A DNA stretch of 64,000 nucleotides from Cacajao melanocephalus (GCA_963573385.1 CAUYLG010070451.1:1-64000); one strand, 5' to 3'; positions 42,520-54,050 are shown, numbered from the stretch's first letter. A program made the numbers and translations. The notes: a model not told the origin generated them from the sequence alone.

Positions 42520-43400
42520 AAATTATGCAACTTAAATTTAACTTAATTTTTAAAACCAAGTAGCACATTTGCAATGTTCAAAATAAAAATATAGTATACA
42601 GTAAAAAGTCTGTCTCTGAGGGGTATCCTCTGATTACCCTGTTCTGTACTCCTCCCCGCAGATTGCTGGTACTCACATTTACTAGTTTATCCTTTCAAAA
42701 ATATCCTAGGTCCATATCGTATTTCCTGTTTCATACAAATGGTAGTGTTCTCACACACTGTTCTGCATTTTGGTTCTTCTTTTAATAACTGATCTTGGAG
42801 ATCTTCTATATCAAATCATGAGGGCTTCCTCATCCTTTTTTAAATGGCAGCATTATATTCCATTTTATGATTGTGGTATAATTAATTTAGTCTTCAACTG
42901 ATAAAATTGAAAGTTTTTCCAGTATTTGGCCATTAATTTAAAGTGTTTCCAGTATTTTGCCATTAAAAACACTGCAGCAAAAAATTACTTTATACATATG
43001 ACATATCACACATATGCAAAAATATCTGTAGGATAAATTCCTAGAAACATAATTGTTGGTCAAATGAAATGTGCATTTGTAATTTGGATGATGTACCCAA
43101 ATTATCTTCCACAGACGTCGTAATGGTTACTCCCTCCCGTATTGAATGAGTGTGCCTAATTTTCTACACCCGTATCCTGCATAAAGTGGTGTTATCAAAC
43201 TTGATCTCTGTCAATTTGATAGATATAAAAAAAGAAGATACTTTGGTTAAATTTTAAATCATATTTCTCCTATTATGAATTGAGATAAGAGTTTGAACAT
43301 GTATTTAACAGTCACTTGTTTTCCACTTTCTGTGAGCAGTCTATTTATGTCTTAAATTACTTCTATGGAACAAGTCAAATCCCATATTTTCCACCTTGAT
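42520..43400 (-). mobile_element. Old LINE-1 (L1M) 3' region, antisense
   Basis: AATGGCAGCATTATATTCCATTTTATGATTGTGG is the complement of the ORF2 end (atggaatactatgcagccatt). It is followed by CCAGTATTTGGCCATTAA...GATAAATTCCTAGAAACATAATTGTTGGTCAAATG. A short local duplication, CCAGTATTTGGCCATTAA / CCAGTATTTTGCCATTAA, lies at 42918-42966. Confidence 0.7.
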
Positions 43401-43928
43401 TTTACAGAATCATGGATCTGGAAATTGATAGTAGGGATTCTAGTCAATGTTTTATCTCTTGGACAGGAGTACTGGAAAAAACGTCTTGGCCTGATATGAA
43501 CATGAAAAACATGATGAGATTTGGTTGACCCCTTCCTTTTTAAAAAAGGTTATGAAAGTCCTAATTTTATTTGAAGGTTTGAAGGCAGAGACCAGGAGAA
43601 GGATTTTTGACTGGTGTCAAGTGCAAGCCTTAAAGTTGTCTGGAATTGAAATTGTGTAAATTTTCTTTTTGTAGAATGCATCTCTCTCTGGACTTACATT
43701 CCGGGATCCATTCATGTAAATATTTGCCTTCATTCTCTATTAAATATAGAATGACCCTATAGTCAGATGATTGCATATGTTGATCGGTAGATGAAGATCA
43801 TGAAACAAAAATGGGAAGGATCTGTGAGTCATTGCGCCAGCGCTATGTTAACCTTTTTAACAAGGTGTTTTACTCTTGCTATTTGTTTTTGTTAGCAGAA
43901 AAGAATTTGAATTTGAATTTTATTATTA
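43401..43928. other. Single-copy sequence
   Basis: Nothing recognised. Confidence 0.35.
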
Positions 43929-44214
43929 TTTTTTTGAGACAAGGTCTCGTTCTGTTGCCCGGGCTGGAATGCAGTAGTGCAATCTCAACTTGCTGCAGCC
44001 TTAAACTCCTGAGCTCAAACAGTCCTCTTTCTTCAGCCTCCCAAGTAGCTGGGACTACAGGTGCAAGCCACCACCTGAGACTAATTTTTTGTATTTTTCT
44101 CATTCTTTGTTGAGAATGTTGCCTAAGTTGGTCTAGAACTCCTAGGCTCAAGTGATCTCCTGCCTTGGCCTCTCAGAGTGTTGGGATTACCGGCATGAAC
44201 CACTGCACCCGGCC
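43929..44214 (-). mobile_element. AluJ-type SINE, antisense
   Basis: TTTTTTTGAGACAAGGTCTCGTTCTG through CACTGCACCCGGCC. The linker region is altered: TTTCTCATTCTTTGTTGAGAATGTTGCC replaces the usual AGTAGAGACGGGG block. Confidence 0.93.
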
Positions 44215-44324
44215 TGAAAATAAGTTTAAAAAGAAATAGAAAAGATATAGTTAAAAAAAAATCCCTAAAGAATAAGTGGAACACAGCTTTATTCTTAGCA
44301 CTCAGAACTAATAGTTAAGCCTTT

Positions 44325-44705
44325 GTCATATTTATCTGAGTTTTGTTTCTTTTCTTCTGCATCGAGGGATAATCACTGTACATTTTTTAAAAAGTTATAT
44401 ATCTATATGCAATTTTTAAACAACATAGTATTGTTTTGTGTGCTTTTAAAAAATATAGATAGTACAATTGTGTATCATTCTGTCTTGCATTTTTTACTCA
44501 ACAATACAGTTTTTACTGAGATTTATCTGTGTTCCTATATTCTATATAGACATATACAGAATATATATACATACATATATATATATATACACACACACAT
44601 ATATATTTAAGTTGTGGTATTTCACTGTCTGAGTATACCAGATTTTGTTTATCCTTTCTCTGTTGGTGGATGTTTAGGTTGTTACCAGTTTGCTATAGTT
44701 TTTAG
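44325..44705 (-). mobile_element. Old LINE-1 (L1M) 3' region, antisense
   Basis: Same family as 42520-43400 by content: GGGATAATCACTGTAC...TCTGTCTTGCATTTTTTACTCAACAATACAG...TCCTTTCTCTGTTGGTGGATGTTTAGGTTGTTACC. A (TA)/(CA) microsatellite expanded inside it. Confidence 0.65.
44545..44608. repeat. (TA)n/(CA)n microsatellite
   Basis: ATATATATACATACATATATATATATATACACACACACATATATATT within the L1M piece. Confidence 0.9.
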
Positions 44706-44714
44706 TGTATATTC

Positions 44715-44880
44715 ACAAACAGTAGCTCACAGGGTCCTTACATAAACTCAGTGTCACATGTGAGTCAGGACAAATGAGAAAATTCAAACACAGAGAGGTA
44801 ACTAATTAACTTGGCTAAGATTTGTTTCACTCTCAGACAGAATCCCGGTTTCCTAATTCTTCCTGTAAGGACCTTGCACC
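44715..44880 (+). mobile_element. MIR 3' portion
   Basis: AATGAGAAAATTCAAACACAGAGAGGTAACTAATTAACTTGGCTAAG...CAGACAGAATCCCGG follows the MIR distal consensus. Confidence 0.7.
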
Positions 44881-44984
44881 TACTTTGCACAGCTTTCTGT
44901 TTTTCAGAGCTTGGAGAATTTTTAGAAGTTGTAACGGAAGCTACTTACACACAATTTGGGTTAAGAATACCCTGTGCTTCTCTC

Positions 44985-45112
44985 CTTTATATATATATGT
45001 ATATATATATGTGCATATATATATACACATATATATGCACATATATATGTGTATATATATATACATATATATATACACACACACACATGCACGCACACAC
45101 ACATATATATTT
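44985..45112. repeat. Compound (TA)/(CA) microsatellite with internal palindromes
   Basis: Alternating TA runs separated by GTGC, ACAC, GCAC and GTGT units, ending in ACACACACACACATGCACGCACACACAC. The GTGC and GCAC units face each other across TA runs, making nested inverted repeats. Confidence 0.95.
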
Positions 45113-45560
45113 TAAGCTCTGTTTTAAATTTTTTTCTGCACTAAAATCAGTTTCAAGAAATAAATATCTATAAAACAGATATTTTAAAAGACAAATAAAA
45201 ATCCCAACAAACTTTTCCACATGCCTGTTTAAGTTTTGAGAAAAATGTTAAAGGAAACTAAAAGGTCTCTTAAGTAGCAAATTTCCTGAGCTTAATTCTT
45301 CTCGTAGAGATGTGTTCTTGATATATTGCTGACATTTTAATCTAGAACCAGGACTTTAGTAAACATGCCTCCTCTGCTAACTTCAATTTCTATTTCCTTT
45401 TGCAATGACTAAAAACTTGGTTAGAAAGGACAAGATTAAGATCCTTCTCAAGCAAGACTTTGTCTTCTGTAAACTACGATGACCATGGTGATTTGAGGAT
45501 GAAAAACTGAAAGTCAACAACAGCCAACAACAAGTACAGTACTTTAAAATGAAGAATAAT
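45113..45560. other. Single-copy sequence
   Basis: Nothing recognised. Confidence 0.35.
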
Positions 45561-45867
45561 ATTTATTTATTTATTTGTTTATTGAGACAGGGTCTTACTC
45601 TGTTGCCCAGGCTAAAGTGCAGTAGTGTAATCTCAGCTCACGGCAACCTCTGCCTCCCAGGCTCAAGCCTCAGCCTGCCAAGTAGCTGGGATTACAGGCA
45701 CATGCCACCATGCCTGGCTAATTTTTATTTTTATTTTTGTATTTTTGGTAGAGACGGGGTTTTGTCATGTTGCCCAGACTGGTCTCGAACTCCTGAGCTG
45801 AGGACGACCCATCCACTTCTGTCTCCCAAAGTGCTGAGATTACAGGCATGAGCCACTGCGCCGGGCC
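45561..45867 (-). mobile_element. Alu SINE, antisense; last Alu of the window
   Basis: (TTTA)n head, GAGACAGGGTCTTACTCTGTTGCCC through CACTGCGCCGGGCC. Flank AAGAATAATATTTA resembles AAGAGTAATTTACA after the element. It lacks about 15 bases in the left block (CTCAAGCCTCAGCCTGCC). Confidence 0.93.
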
Positions 45868-46399
45868 AAGAGTAATTTACATAGAGAGAGTGGATGATAG
45901 ACTTACAGAATATTTGAGCTGAAAGGATCCAGGTTGTAGATGTATGACTTGCCCAAGACCACATAGGGTACTAGCAGGTATACCAGAGCACATGAGAATG
46001 ATGTACTTACACAATAATTTATTTTTAGTTTTCTTATTTTTTTTTTTGAAAAAGAAAGGCATACTGTTCTGTAGATGTGTTTAAATTAAGAAAGGAGAAT
46101 AAAATTTTCTATTAAGTAAATATATGAAAATAGAAATATTTTACATTACATTTATGGAGAGAGTTAATTCAAATAGAAGTGTCACCAGTGTTGAGTGTGG
46201 AAATACCATCACGGCCTATCTAGCTGGGAATGATAACCTGAAGAAAGCACAAAACCATCAGAAAGAATTGCTTCTGCAGAAAGAAATTGGTTGTCTGGCT
46301 CACACTACTTTCAGAGGACTTTCGATAGCTGTAGAACCATGTTGAAACTCAAATCTTACCTTCTTGGGGAAGCGGAGCATTCCTGTCTTTTCAATACGG
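45868..46399. other. Mostly single-copy sequence
   Basis: 45895-45975 contains GACTTGCCCAAGACCACATAGGGTACTAGCAGG, a MIR-like or similar old repeat motif. The rest is unrecognised. Confidence 0.4.
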
Positions 46400-46610
46400 A
46401 TCAGGTACACCTTCTACATGCTGTTGTAGAGTACTGTGTCTATCTTCATCGTAATCATTCACAACAAAGTTTCATAATTACCTGATTGCATGTCTGTTTC
46501 CTTCACTTGGCTATAGGATGCATATATTTTGAAACCAGGCCTGTCTTTTCCACCATTATATCCAAAGTGACCAGCAGAGTGTGGGTTTAGAGCAGGCAGT
46601 CGTGAAGGTC
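46400..46610 (+). mobile_element. L2 3' fragment (tentative)
   Basis: TTTCATAATTACCTGATTGCATGTCTGTTTCCTTCACTTGGCTATAGGATGC, then GCCTGTCTTTTCCACC, resemble the L2 3' UTR (ttgtaattgtctgtttacgtgtctgtctcc...gactgtgagctcc...tgtcttattca). Confidence 0.45.
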
Positions 46611-49339
46611 CACTAAAAGATATAACAGAAAAATAAATAAATGCTCTATTAAGATTGTGTCTCAGGAGGAAGTTTGCACTGTCAGAGTTTACAAAGTCTA
46701 GAATACGATTTAAAAAATGCTAAGTGCCTGTTACTGCTAAATGAGTAAAATGTACTAGAATTGTGTGAAGAAGCTTGAAAGTAGAGATTTTCCTTTGCTA
46801 AATTAGAAATGACTAGTTGAGTTTTCTATTTGAAGATATAACAATATTCTTATGTTGTTAAAGAACGTTAGAAATCTTGACTTTTACAAGAAAATAATTA
46901 TCTAGAAGTAAAGTGTTGAGTATTAATGCAAACATTCTGTGGAATATCCACCACTTGTTTTATGTTTTTTTAATTGACGGAGTGGGAGACCATATTATCA
47001 CCCATTTAATTTTATACAAATTCTTTAGCTGCATCACTAGCTAAAAGAAATAACCATATCATACTTTAATATCAATTACTATTATTAGATTATCAAATGT
47101 AAAAGCCTAAAAATATCTAAATGTCACATGGGTTGAACTACCCTCCCACAGTAATTTAAATATGTTAACTGTTACAAGATAATTTTAGAAAGAAAACATA
47201 GGCATTATCAACAAAGTAAAAATGAAATGAATATTTTAATCTAGCATAACTGTGGTTTCTAGTTGCAGATTTTACTTGATTAATCTTATTTGAGGTCATG
47301 AATGCTTTGTAATCTTAGGGCCTTTTGTAGCCTTTACAAGTTTTCTCACTAGAGGGCAGCATTTGACTAAATGTCCATCCAAACAAGGTTTTTCTGGTGA
47401 ACTGGGAATATCCATGCAGATCATTTTAATAACTCAGTTAGCAGACTTACATGGATTTCTAATTCGATTTGTTGGGCTGGGACCCAATTTGGTTTGATAA
47501 GCCTTTAGAAGTGAATTTTAGGGATTTACTCCAGTAATAAATATGAATTGTTTTTAGATAGGTATTGTATCAGATTCGTGAAAGTCATGCTTACCCTAGA
47601 GCTTCTATTGCCTAGCCTTTTAAATGCACAGAAATTATTATATTAAATTATTTATTATTGAAACTGAATAAAAGAATCGAGTTACTGGTTTATAAGCACC
47701 CCCTCTTTTTTAAAAAAAATCTTCTTCTATTGTTCAATTGTGTCTGTTTCTCAGTTAATCTTATCTATATTATTTCCCTTGGAATTTTGGTTTTAAGTGT
47801 GAGCCCTGCAGAAGTGTTATGGATGACTGCAAGAGCTGCTAGTGGAGATCTCTCTTATGGAAGAAGTTCTTCCTTTGATATTGGCCTTGAGCATAACTGA
47901 TGCTCAGGGAAAATGCTTTCAATCTTATGAAGAGCATGCTCAGAGGCTGGTCTACAGTCCGTGGAATAAGGATGAAGACCCAGAAAGGTAGCCCTCATTC
48001 TTGATTTTGTCTGGCAAGAGGATAAGCCATTGCTTGGTTCTCATTATTATTCTCTTAATGTTGGGACAAAATTTCTTTGATTTTCCAATATGGAGTTGAA
48101 TGTATAGTGGAGACATCTGGGATATGCAGTTTTTTATGGAGATTGGATATGACAGCCAATTACCAACTACATCCCACCATTAGTTAATAGGAGTATTGCT
48201 ATGGAAGTCAATGTTGGAGAAAATGGCATTATCTTAAGTGGCCATTTACATAGTCTTTTTTGTCCAATGACTAATTGCTCAAAGGAACCATTCAAATAAT
48301 TACAACAGAAATTTATATTCACAAACATACAAGTATAGTACCACATAAGTATGTACAACTATGTATCAGTGAAAAACATACAAGTATAGGTGTATGTATG
48401 CATATGTATATATTATGCCATTGAATTCGTGTTTTCAAGCCTTTACATAAATTTATTTTGATGACATGTTTTCTAGGTGAAAGTGATAATTACATTTGAA
48501 TCCTTATAACGTTGAAAGAGACACTTCTCTTCCTGTTCCAATTCATATTTGGATGAATTATCAAAAAGTAAATTTTAAAATGCTCTTTTGAGATGTTATC
48601 CTGGGCTTCTAACAATGATGTAAGCAGAATTAAATATCTGGAACACTGTGATAGCTGCACCAGGTAATTTTGGAACAAATACTTTTATCAAAAAGGCCAG
48701 AGAAGATCTAAAAGCAGAAATGTTATTGCATAAGGTATACGAGCAGATTTTTTTTCATTTTTGGGTTCTTTGGACCTTTGTGCTTTCTTCTTCACTATAG
48801 GAGATCAATTTGGGAGATTTTACCATTTCTTTTCCATTTTTTTGTGTTTCATGGGGCTTTAATAGCCAGCATACTTTTGCAAAATAAAAAAGAGGCATAA
48901 CTTAAAAAGTATACCCAGTTGCTCCAGGGCCAACCCTATTTTATTTCGTACTCAGAACATATTTGATATTAATATTTACATATTTTTCAGAATTAAAATT
49001 AAAGGCTTCAGTAGAGAGCATTGTTTCTCTTGTAAAAAATCAAAAGGAAATAATCTAATCAATTAGATTTGATGAGTAATAATGCTTAGATATCAGTAAC
49101 TGATCAAATGCTAATTTTCTGTTCAGATTTATATGTTTTTAATGAATGTTTTTGGGAATCTCAGAGAACACAAGGAACTGGTAAGCCAAAGTGATCCATT
49201 TCCACACTATTTCCTCTTCAAATGTTTGAAGTCTATTTTTAACACTTCCAACCACTTTCTCTGCCCCTCTCTCCGGAGAATATATGTCTGTGGACAAAGT
49301 GAGAGATACAGAAGTTGGAGGGCAGAATTTCCAAGTCAC
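46611..49339. other. Repeat-poor single-copy block
   Basis: About 2.7 kb without a recognised transposon or gene, containing the CTCF-like site at 47346-47359. AT-rich by eye. The open frames here are short and unsupported. Confidence 0.4.
47346..47359 (+). promoter_or_regulatory. CTCF-type binding motif
   Basis: TCACTAGAGGGCAG matches the CTCF core CCASYAGRKGGCRS at 13 of 14 positions; only the first base differs. It lies in repeat-free sequence. CTCF binds this core to insulate domains and anchor chromatin loops. Occupancy here is inference. Confidence 0.5.
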
Positions 49340-49600
49340 CTAAACCTTTGTTCGTTGTTCATTCATGGAGCAAACATATATCGAATGCCTGCTTAATGAC
49401 ATGGACAGTGCTAGGCACTGGAGACACACGTAAATAAGATGCAGTCTTTGCCTTCAAAAAGCTCACAGTCAAGTACAGGCAACAAAGAAGTCAGTTATTG
49501 TGGTCCAGTGTGACAGGTGCTTTGATAGAAAATACTGCCAGGATACCATGGAATCATGGTGAATGGGTTTCTAAACTCTAAAAATCACAGAAGACTCACC
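49340..49600 (-). mobile_element. L2 3' end, antisense
   Basis: GTTCATTCATGGAGCAAACATATATCGAATGCCTGC...GACAGTGCTAGGCACTGGAGACAC...AAAAGCTCACAGTCAAGTACAGG is the antisense L2 3' UTR. It continues as L2 on the far side of the MADE1 insert. Confidence 0.8.
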
Positions 49601-49605
49601 TGGTA

Positions 49606-49660
49606 TTAGGTTGTTTCAAAAGGAATTGTGTTTTTTGCCATTACTTTTAATGGCAAATCT
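49606..49660 (-). mobile_element. MADE1 (mariner MITE) fragment
   Basis: TTAGGTTGTTTCAAAAGGAATTGTG, then TTTTTGCCATTACTTTTAATGGCAA, match one arm and the palindromic centre of the 80-bp MADE1 element. The second arm is replaced by unrelated sequence. Preceded by TA, the mariner target. Confidence 0.8.
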
Positions 49661-49689
49661 AATAAAATGATGCAAGAAGGAACCAGTAG

Positions 49690-49910
49690 GAGTTATTTAG
49701 AAGAAAGAGGGAGAAAATGAAGGTGGAGGAGAAAGGAGTTTCAGACAGAAGAAACAGCATGTGTGATGTAATGGAAGCAGGAGACAGGATTGCAGGTTGG
49801 GAATCACAGGCAGTCACATTTGCTTGGAATAAAGCGGTCTTGTGGAATTATGGAGGCAGGAGCTCCATCATAAAGGGCTTTGTTAAAGATATTAACACCA
49901 TTTATTTCCT
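49690..49910 (-). mobile_element. L2 internal 3' segment, antisense (continuation)
   Basis: AACAGCATGTGTGATGTAATGG...TCCATCATAAAGGGCTTTGTTAAAGATATT matches antisense L2 (gaacagcatgtgcaaaggcc...gtagggccttgtaggccatt). Together with 49340-49600 it forms one L2 of about 570 bp, split by MADE1. Confidence 0.65.
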
Positions 49911-50079
49911 CTTTACAACTGCCCTGTTACCACCATAGGCGTAGTGATTTGGGCTCCCAACATATGATTTGTGGGAAAGACTGTTGGGACAACATATTTA
50001 GCCTAAGGGATTTAAGATAAAAATCAGCAGTAGGGGGGAAGAAAGAAGAACTAATACTTAGGGAATTGGCTGAAAGTAT

Positions 50080-50260
50080 GAAATCTGCCGTGGTTTTAAT
50101 CTCAGCTCTGTCACTTTCTAGCTGTGTCAACTTGGGAAAGTTATTTAGCCTCTCCATACCCCAGTTACCTTATCTGTAAAAATGGCAGTAGGAATAATCC
50201 CTACCTCAATAGGGATATTATGAGGATCAAATGAATTTTTGTTTTGTGAAGCTATTAGAA
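50080..50260 (+). mobile_element. MIR head and core
   Basis: TTTTAATCTCAGCTCTGTCACTTTCTAGCTGTGTCAACTTGGGAAAG...CTTATCTGTAAAAATGG...GATATTATGAGGATCAAATG is a well preserved MIR. Confidence 0.92.
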
Positions 50261-50299
50261 CTGTAGCTTAGTTAACATATTAATAAACAAGTTTGTAAG

Positions 50300-50485
50300 T
50301 AAAATATTGAATGCCTACTATGAACATGGCATTTTCATAATGTCACTTCATTTTGACCTTTATTCTTTGAGTAACTATTATTCACCCATGTTCACAGATT
50401 TTAAAAACTGAGGTTGAAAAGGAATTGGTAATTGGCTCAGGAGTTCATGGACCCAAACCCTTGGCTGGACCCCGTGATGTCACCT
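50300..50485 (+). mobile_element. MIR 3' portion
   Basis: TGCCTACTATGAACATGGC...TCACTTCATTTTGACCTTTATTCTTTGAG...TTAAAAACTGAGGTTG...AATTGGCTCAGGAG follows the distal MIR consensus. Confidence 0.65.
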
Positions 50486-50884
50486 GAAGAGAGAGATAAG
50501 TAAGTGTGACTCTAGTTTGCACTGAAGCATGTGGTGCCAGAGAACAGTGCGGATTTGGCAAGACCTCTCAGAGAGCTGGTCCCCACGCTTGTGGGGAAGG
50601 AGACATCAGTACTGTGAATCTGATTCTTGCTCCTGCTGGTCCTAAGTGGAGTCCTCAGCTCAGGAGAGTCAGGCTCTCATCTCAGAGAAAATACCCTTCT
50701 TGGGCAGAAGCATACAAACTCCCTAGAGAGAAATGTACTGTGGATGCTGTAGCTCAAGGATAAAGACTTTACGAAACATCAAGGAAAGCCTAAAAAATTA
50801 CTTATTGAATCAATCCTGGAGTTAGAGGCTTAGTTTTTTTTGGATGTATTTTTCAGGTCTCTGTTCAAATGACGTTATAGGTCA
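50486..50884. other. Single-copy sequence
   Basis: No repeat recognised. The 85-codon plus frame at 50506-50763 has no recognisable domain. Confidence 0.35.
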
Positions 50885-51150
50885 TGAGTTGGAGTATGAA
50901 CTTTGGAGTCAGACTAACTGAAGTTTAATAACTGTGATATTATAATAATACTATTTTTAATACTGAATACTTGCTAGCATATGGTAAGTATATACCAGGT
51001 ACTGAGCGAGGCACTTCGTGTGAATCACCTCATTTCATCCTCTCTGCAGTTCTGAGGATTGTCATCTCTGGTTCACAGCTAAGGAGACCAAGGCTCAGTT
51101 AATTTAAATAACTTTTCCACAGCAAAACAGCATGAAAGTCTAGAGCACTG
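50885..51150 (+). mobile_element. MIR (two parts: head, then 3' portion)
   Basis: GAGTATGAACTTTGGAGTCAGACTAAC is the MIR head. GGTAAGTATATACCAGGTACTGAGCGAGGCACTTCG...ACCTCATTTCATCCTCTCTGCAG...AGCTAAGGAGACCAAGGCTCAG is the distal part, so either one MIR with internal change or two nested copies. Confidence 0.75.
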
Positions 51151-51365
51151 GCTGTAGCATCAGGTTCTTGAGGATGAATCTTGAAATACCTTCTAGACTG
51201 TACAAACTAAGGTGAGTAACTGAACCTCTCTAAGCTGAATTTCCTCATCTGTAAAAATGGAAAATGATGACCTAATTCATAGGGTTGATATGACACTAAA
51301 TGTATGGGAATACATATGGCACCCAACACAGTGCCTGGCACACAGTAAGCATAGTAAATAGAGGT
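51151..51365 (+). mobile_element. MIR head and core
   Basis: GAGTAACTGAACCTCTCTAAGCTGAATTTCCTCATCTGTAAAAATGG...CATAGGGTTGATATGACACTAAATG...CAGTGCCTGGCACACAGTAAGC is the MIR core through its 3' block. It contains a chance AAG|GTGAGT donor motif at 51210. Confidence 0.92.
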
Positions 51366-51600
51366 AATTTGCTGGCTGGCTGTCCGTACATGCTCATAGT
51401 CGGGAGCACCCATTTTTGTGCTTGCTTAGATCAGTGTCTCTTTATTTTCATCATCAAACACTCAGGGAGCTCATATTGGTGCTGATCACAGTTGAAGACA
51501 AGACCCCCCTAAGAACCAAATGCTCGTGGAGCTAGCAATGCACTGAAGAAAGTCAGAGGAGGATTGCACCATCCTGGTTGGGGTGGGCTGGGAACATGTC
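51366..51600. other. Single-copy sequence
   Basis: Nothing recognised. Confidence 0.35.
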
Positions 51601-51636
51601 ACAGAAGACAATAATGGCCAGTGCTTACCTCACACT
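51601..51636 (+). mobile_element. MIR left fragment, split by L1
   Basis: ACAATAATGGCCAGTGCTTACC resembles the MIR block ataatagctagcatttattgagtgcttac. Its continuation appears on the far side of the L1 at 53893. Confidence 0.45.
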
Positions 51637-53892
51637 TTTTTTTCTTGAGGTTTTAATTTTTTAAATTATTTTCAAAATTTTTTGTGGGTACATAGCAGGT
51701 ATATATATTTATAGGGTACATGAAATGTTTTGATACAGCCCTGCAATGCAAAATAAGCACACCATGGTGAATGGAGTATTCATCCCCTCAAGCATTTGTG
51801 CTTTGAGTTACAAACAATTCATTTACATCCTTCAAGTTATTTTAAGATATACAATTTATTATTGACTATAGTCACCCTATGTGCTATCAAATAGTAGGTG
51901 TTATTCATTCTTTCCAGTTTTTTGTACCCATTAAATATCCCTACCTTCCTCCCAACCGCCCACTAACTATCCTTCTTCTTTCTATGGCCGTGAGTTCAAC
52001 TGATTTGATTTTTAGAAACACAAGTAAGTGAGAACATGCAATGTGTGTCCCTCTGTGCCTGGCTTATTTCATTCAACATAAATTATCTCCATTTCTATCC
52101 ATGTTGTTGCAAATGACTGGATCTCATTCTTCTTATGACTGAATAGTACATTGTGTATAAGCACCACATTTTCTTTATCCATTCTTCTGCTGATGGACAC
52201 TTAGGTTGATTCCAAATCTTAGCTTTTGTAAACAGTGCAGCAACAAACATAGGAGTGTAGATATCTCTTCGATGTACTGATTTCCTCTCTTTTGGGTATA
52301 TACCTAAGCAATGGGATTGCTGGATCATCTGGTAGCTCAATTTTTAGTTTTTTGAGGAACCTCCAAACTGTTTTCCATAGTGCTTGTACTAATTTACATT
52401 CCCACCAACAGTGTACGAGGGTTCCCTTTTTCTACATCCTCGCCAGCATTTGTTATTGCCTGTCATTGGATAAAAACCATTTTAACTGGGGTGAGATAAT
52501 ATTTCATTGGAGTTCTGATTTGCATTTCTCTGATGTTCAGTGATTCGGAGCAACTTTTTTATGCCTGTTTGCCATTTGTGTGTCTTTTTTTTTTTTTAAG
52601 AAATGGCTATTCAAATTTCTGCCCATTTTTCAATTAGATTATTAGATTTTTTCCCACAGAGTTGTTTGAGCTCCTTATATATTCTGCTTATTAATACCTC
52701 AGATGGATAGTTTGCAAATATTTTCTCCCATTCTCAGGATTATCTGTTTACTTTGATTTTTTTTTTTTCTGTGCAGAAGCTTTTTAACTTGATATGATCT
52801 CATTTGTCCATGTTTGCTTTGTTTGCCTGTGCTTGCGGGGTATTGCTCAAGAAATCTTTGCCCAGACCAATTGTCTTGGAGAGTTTTTCCAATGATCTTC
52901 TTGTAATAGTTTCATAATTTGAGGTCTTAGATTTAAATATTTAATCCATTTTAATTTGATTTTTGTATATGATGAAAGAGAGGGGTCTAGTTTCATTCTT
53001 TTGCATATGAATATCTAGTTTTCCCAGCACAATTTATTGAAGAGATTCTCTTTTCCCCAGTGTGTCTTCTTGGCAGCTTTGTAAAAACTGAGTTCCTTGT
53101 AGGTGTGTGGATTTGTTTCTGGGTTCTTTGTTCTTTATTGTGTTCCATTGGCCTATGTGTCCATTTTTATGTTAGTGTCATGCTGTTTTGGTTACCATAG
53201 CTTTGCAGTACAATTTGAAGTCAGGAAATGTGATTCCTCCAGTTTTGTTCTTTTTGCTCAGAATAGCTTTGGCTATTCTGGGTCTCTTGTGATTCCATAT
53301 AAATTTTAAGATGTTTTTTCTATTTCTGTGAAGAATGTCATCACTATTTTGATAGGGATTGCATTGAATCTGTAGATTGCTCTAGGTAGTATGGACATTT
53401 TAACAATATTGATTCTTCAAATCCATGAATGTGAACTATTTCTCCAATTTTTGGTGTTCTCTTCAATTTCTGTCACCTGTGTTTTATAGTTTTCATTACA
53501 GAGATATTTTACTTTTTTGGTTAAGTTAATTTCTAGGTATTTAATTTTATGTGTGGCTATGGTAGATGGGATTACTTTTTAAATTTCATTTTCACATTGT
53601 TCACTATTGGCATATAGAAATACTACTGATTTTTATATGTTGATTTTGTATCTTGCAACTTTACTGAATTTATCAGTTCTAATAGTTTTCTTGTGAAATC
53701 TTTAGGTTTTTCCAAATATAAGATCATATCATCAGCAAACAAGTATAATTTGACTTCTTCCTTTCCAATTTGGATGCCCTTTATATCTTTCTTTTGTCTG
53801 ATTGCTCTAGCTAGGACTTCCAGTACTATGTTGAATAACAGTGGTGACAGTGGGCATCCTTTTTGTGTTCCAGATCTTAGAGGAAAGCACTT
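51637..53892 (-). mobile_element. LINE-1 (L1P/L1MA age), 5'-truncated, antisense
   Basis: The T run at 51637-51645 is the L1 tail. 3' UTR follows (GTGGGTACATAGCAGGTATA), then ORF2 in reverse from about 52060. The minus frame at 52095-52340 keeps the LGIYPKE, FVAALF and IWNQPKCPS motifs of the ORF2 C-terminus, with stops and frameshifts. It truncates at AAGCACTTTC and covers the same ORF2 section as the L1 at 10959-13530. Confidence 0.93.
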
Positions 53893-54050
53893 TCTATTTG
53901 CTAGGTATAGTATGCATGCACATTTTACATATGAGTAAACTGAGGTATAGATCTGCAGAATAACTTACCTAACATCTCTTAAGCTTGTAAGAGACAGCCA
54001 GGATATAAACATAGGCAGACAATTTCTGGGTCCCTGTGCTTGTAATGGTT
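53893..54050 (+). mobile_element. MIR right fragment, split by L1
   Basis: TATTTGCTAGGTATAG...CATTTTACATATGAGTAAACTGAGGTATAG...CAGCCAGGATATAAACATAGGC...TCTGGGTCCCTGTGC follows MIR and joins the 51601-51636 fragment. Confidence 0.75.

Noticed and set aside
44811..45220. Frames of 120, 97 and 77 codons rich in Tyr/Ile/His
   Set aside because: Translation of the TA/CA microsatellite.
51205..51218. AAG|GTGAGT splice donor
   Set aside because: Lies in the MIR core and arises from its consensus with small changes; no suitable acceptor upstream.
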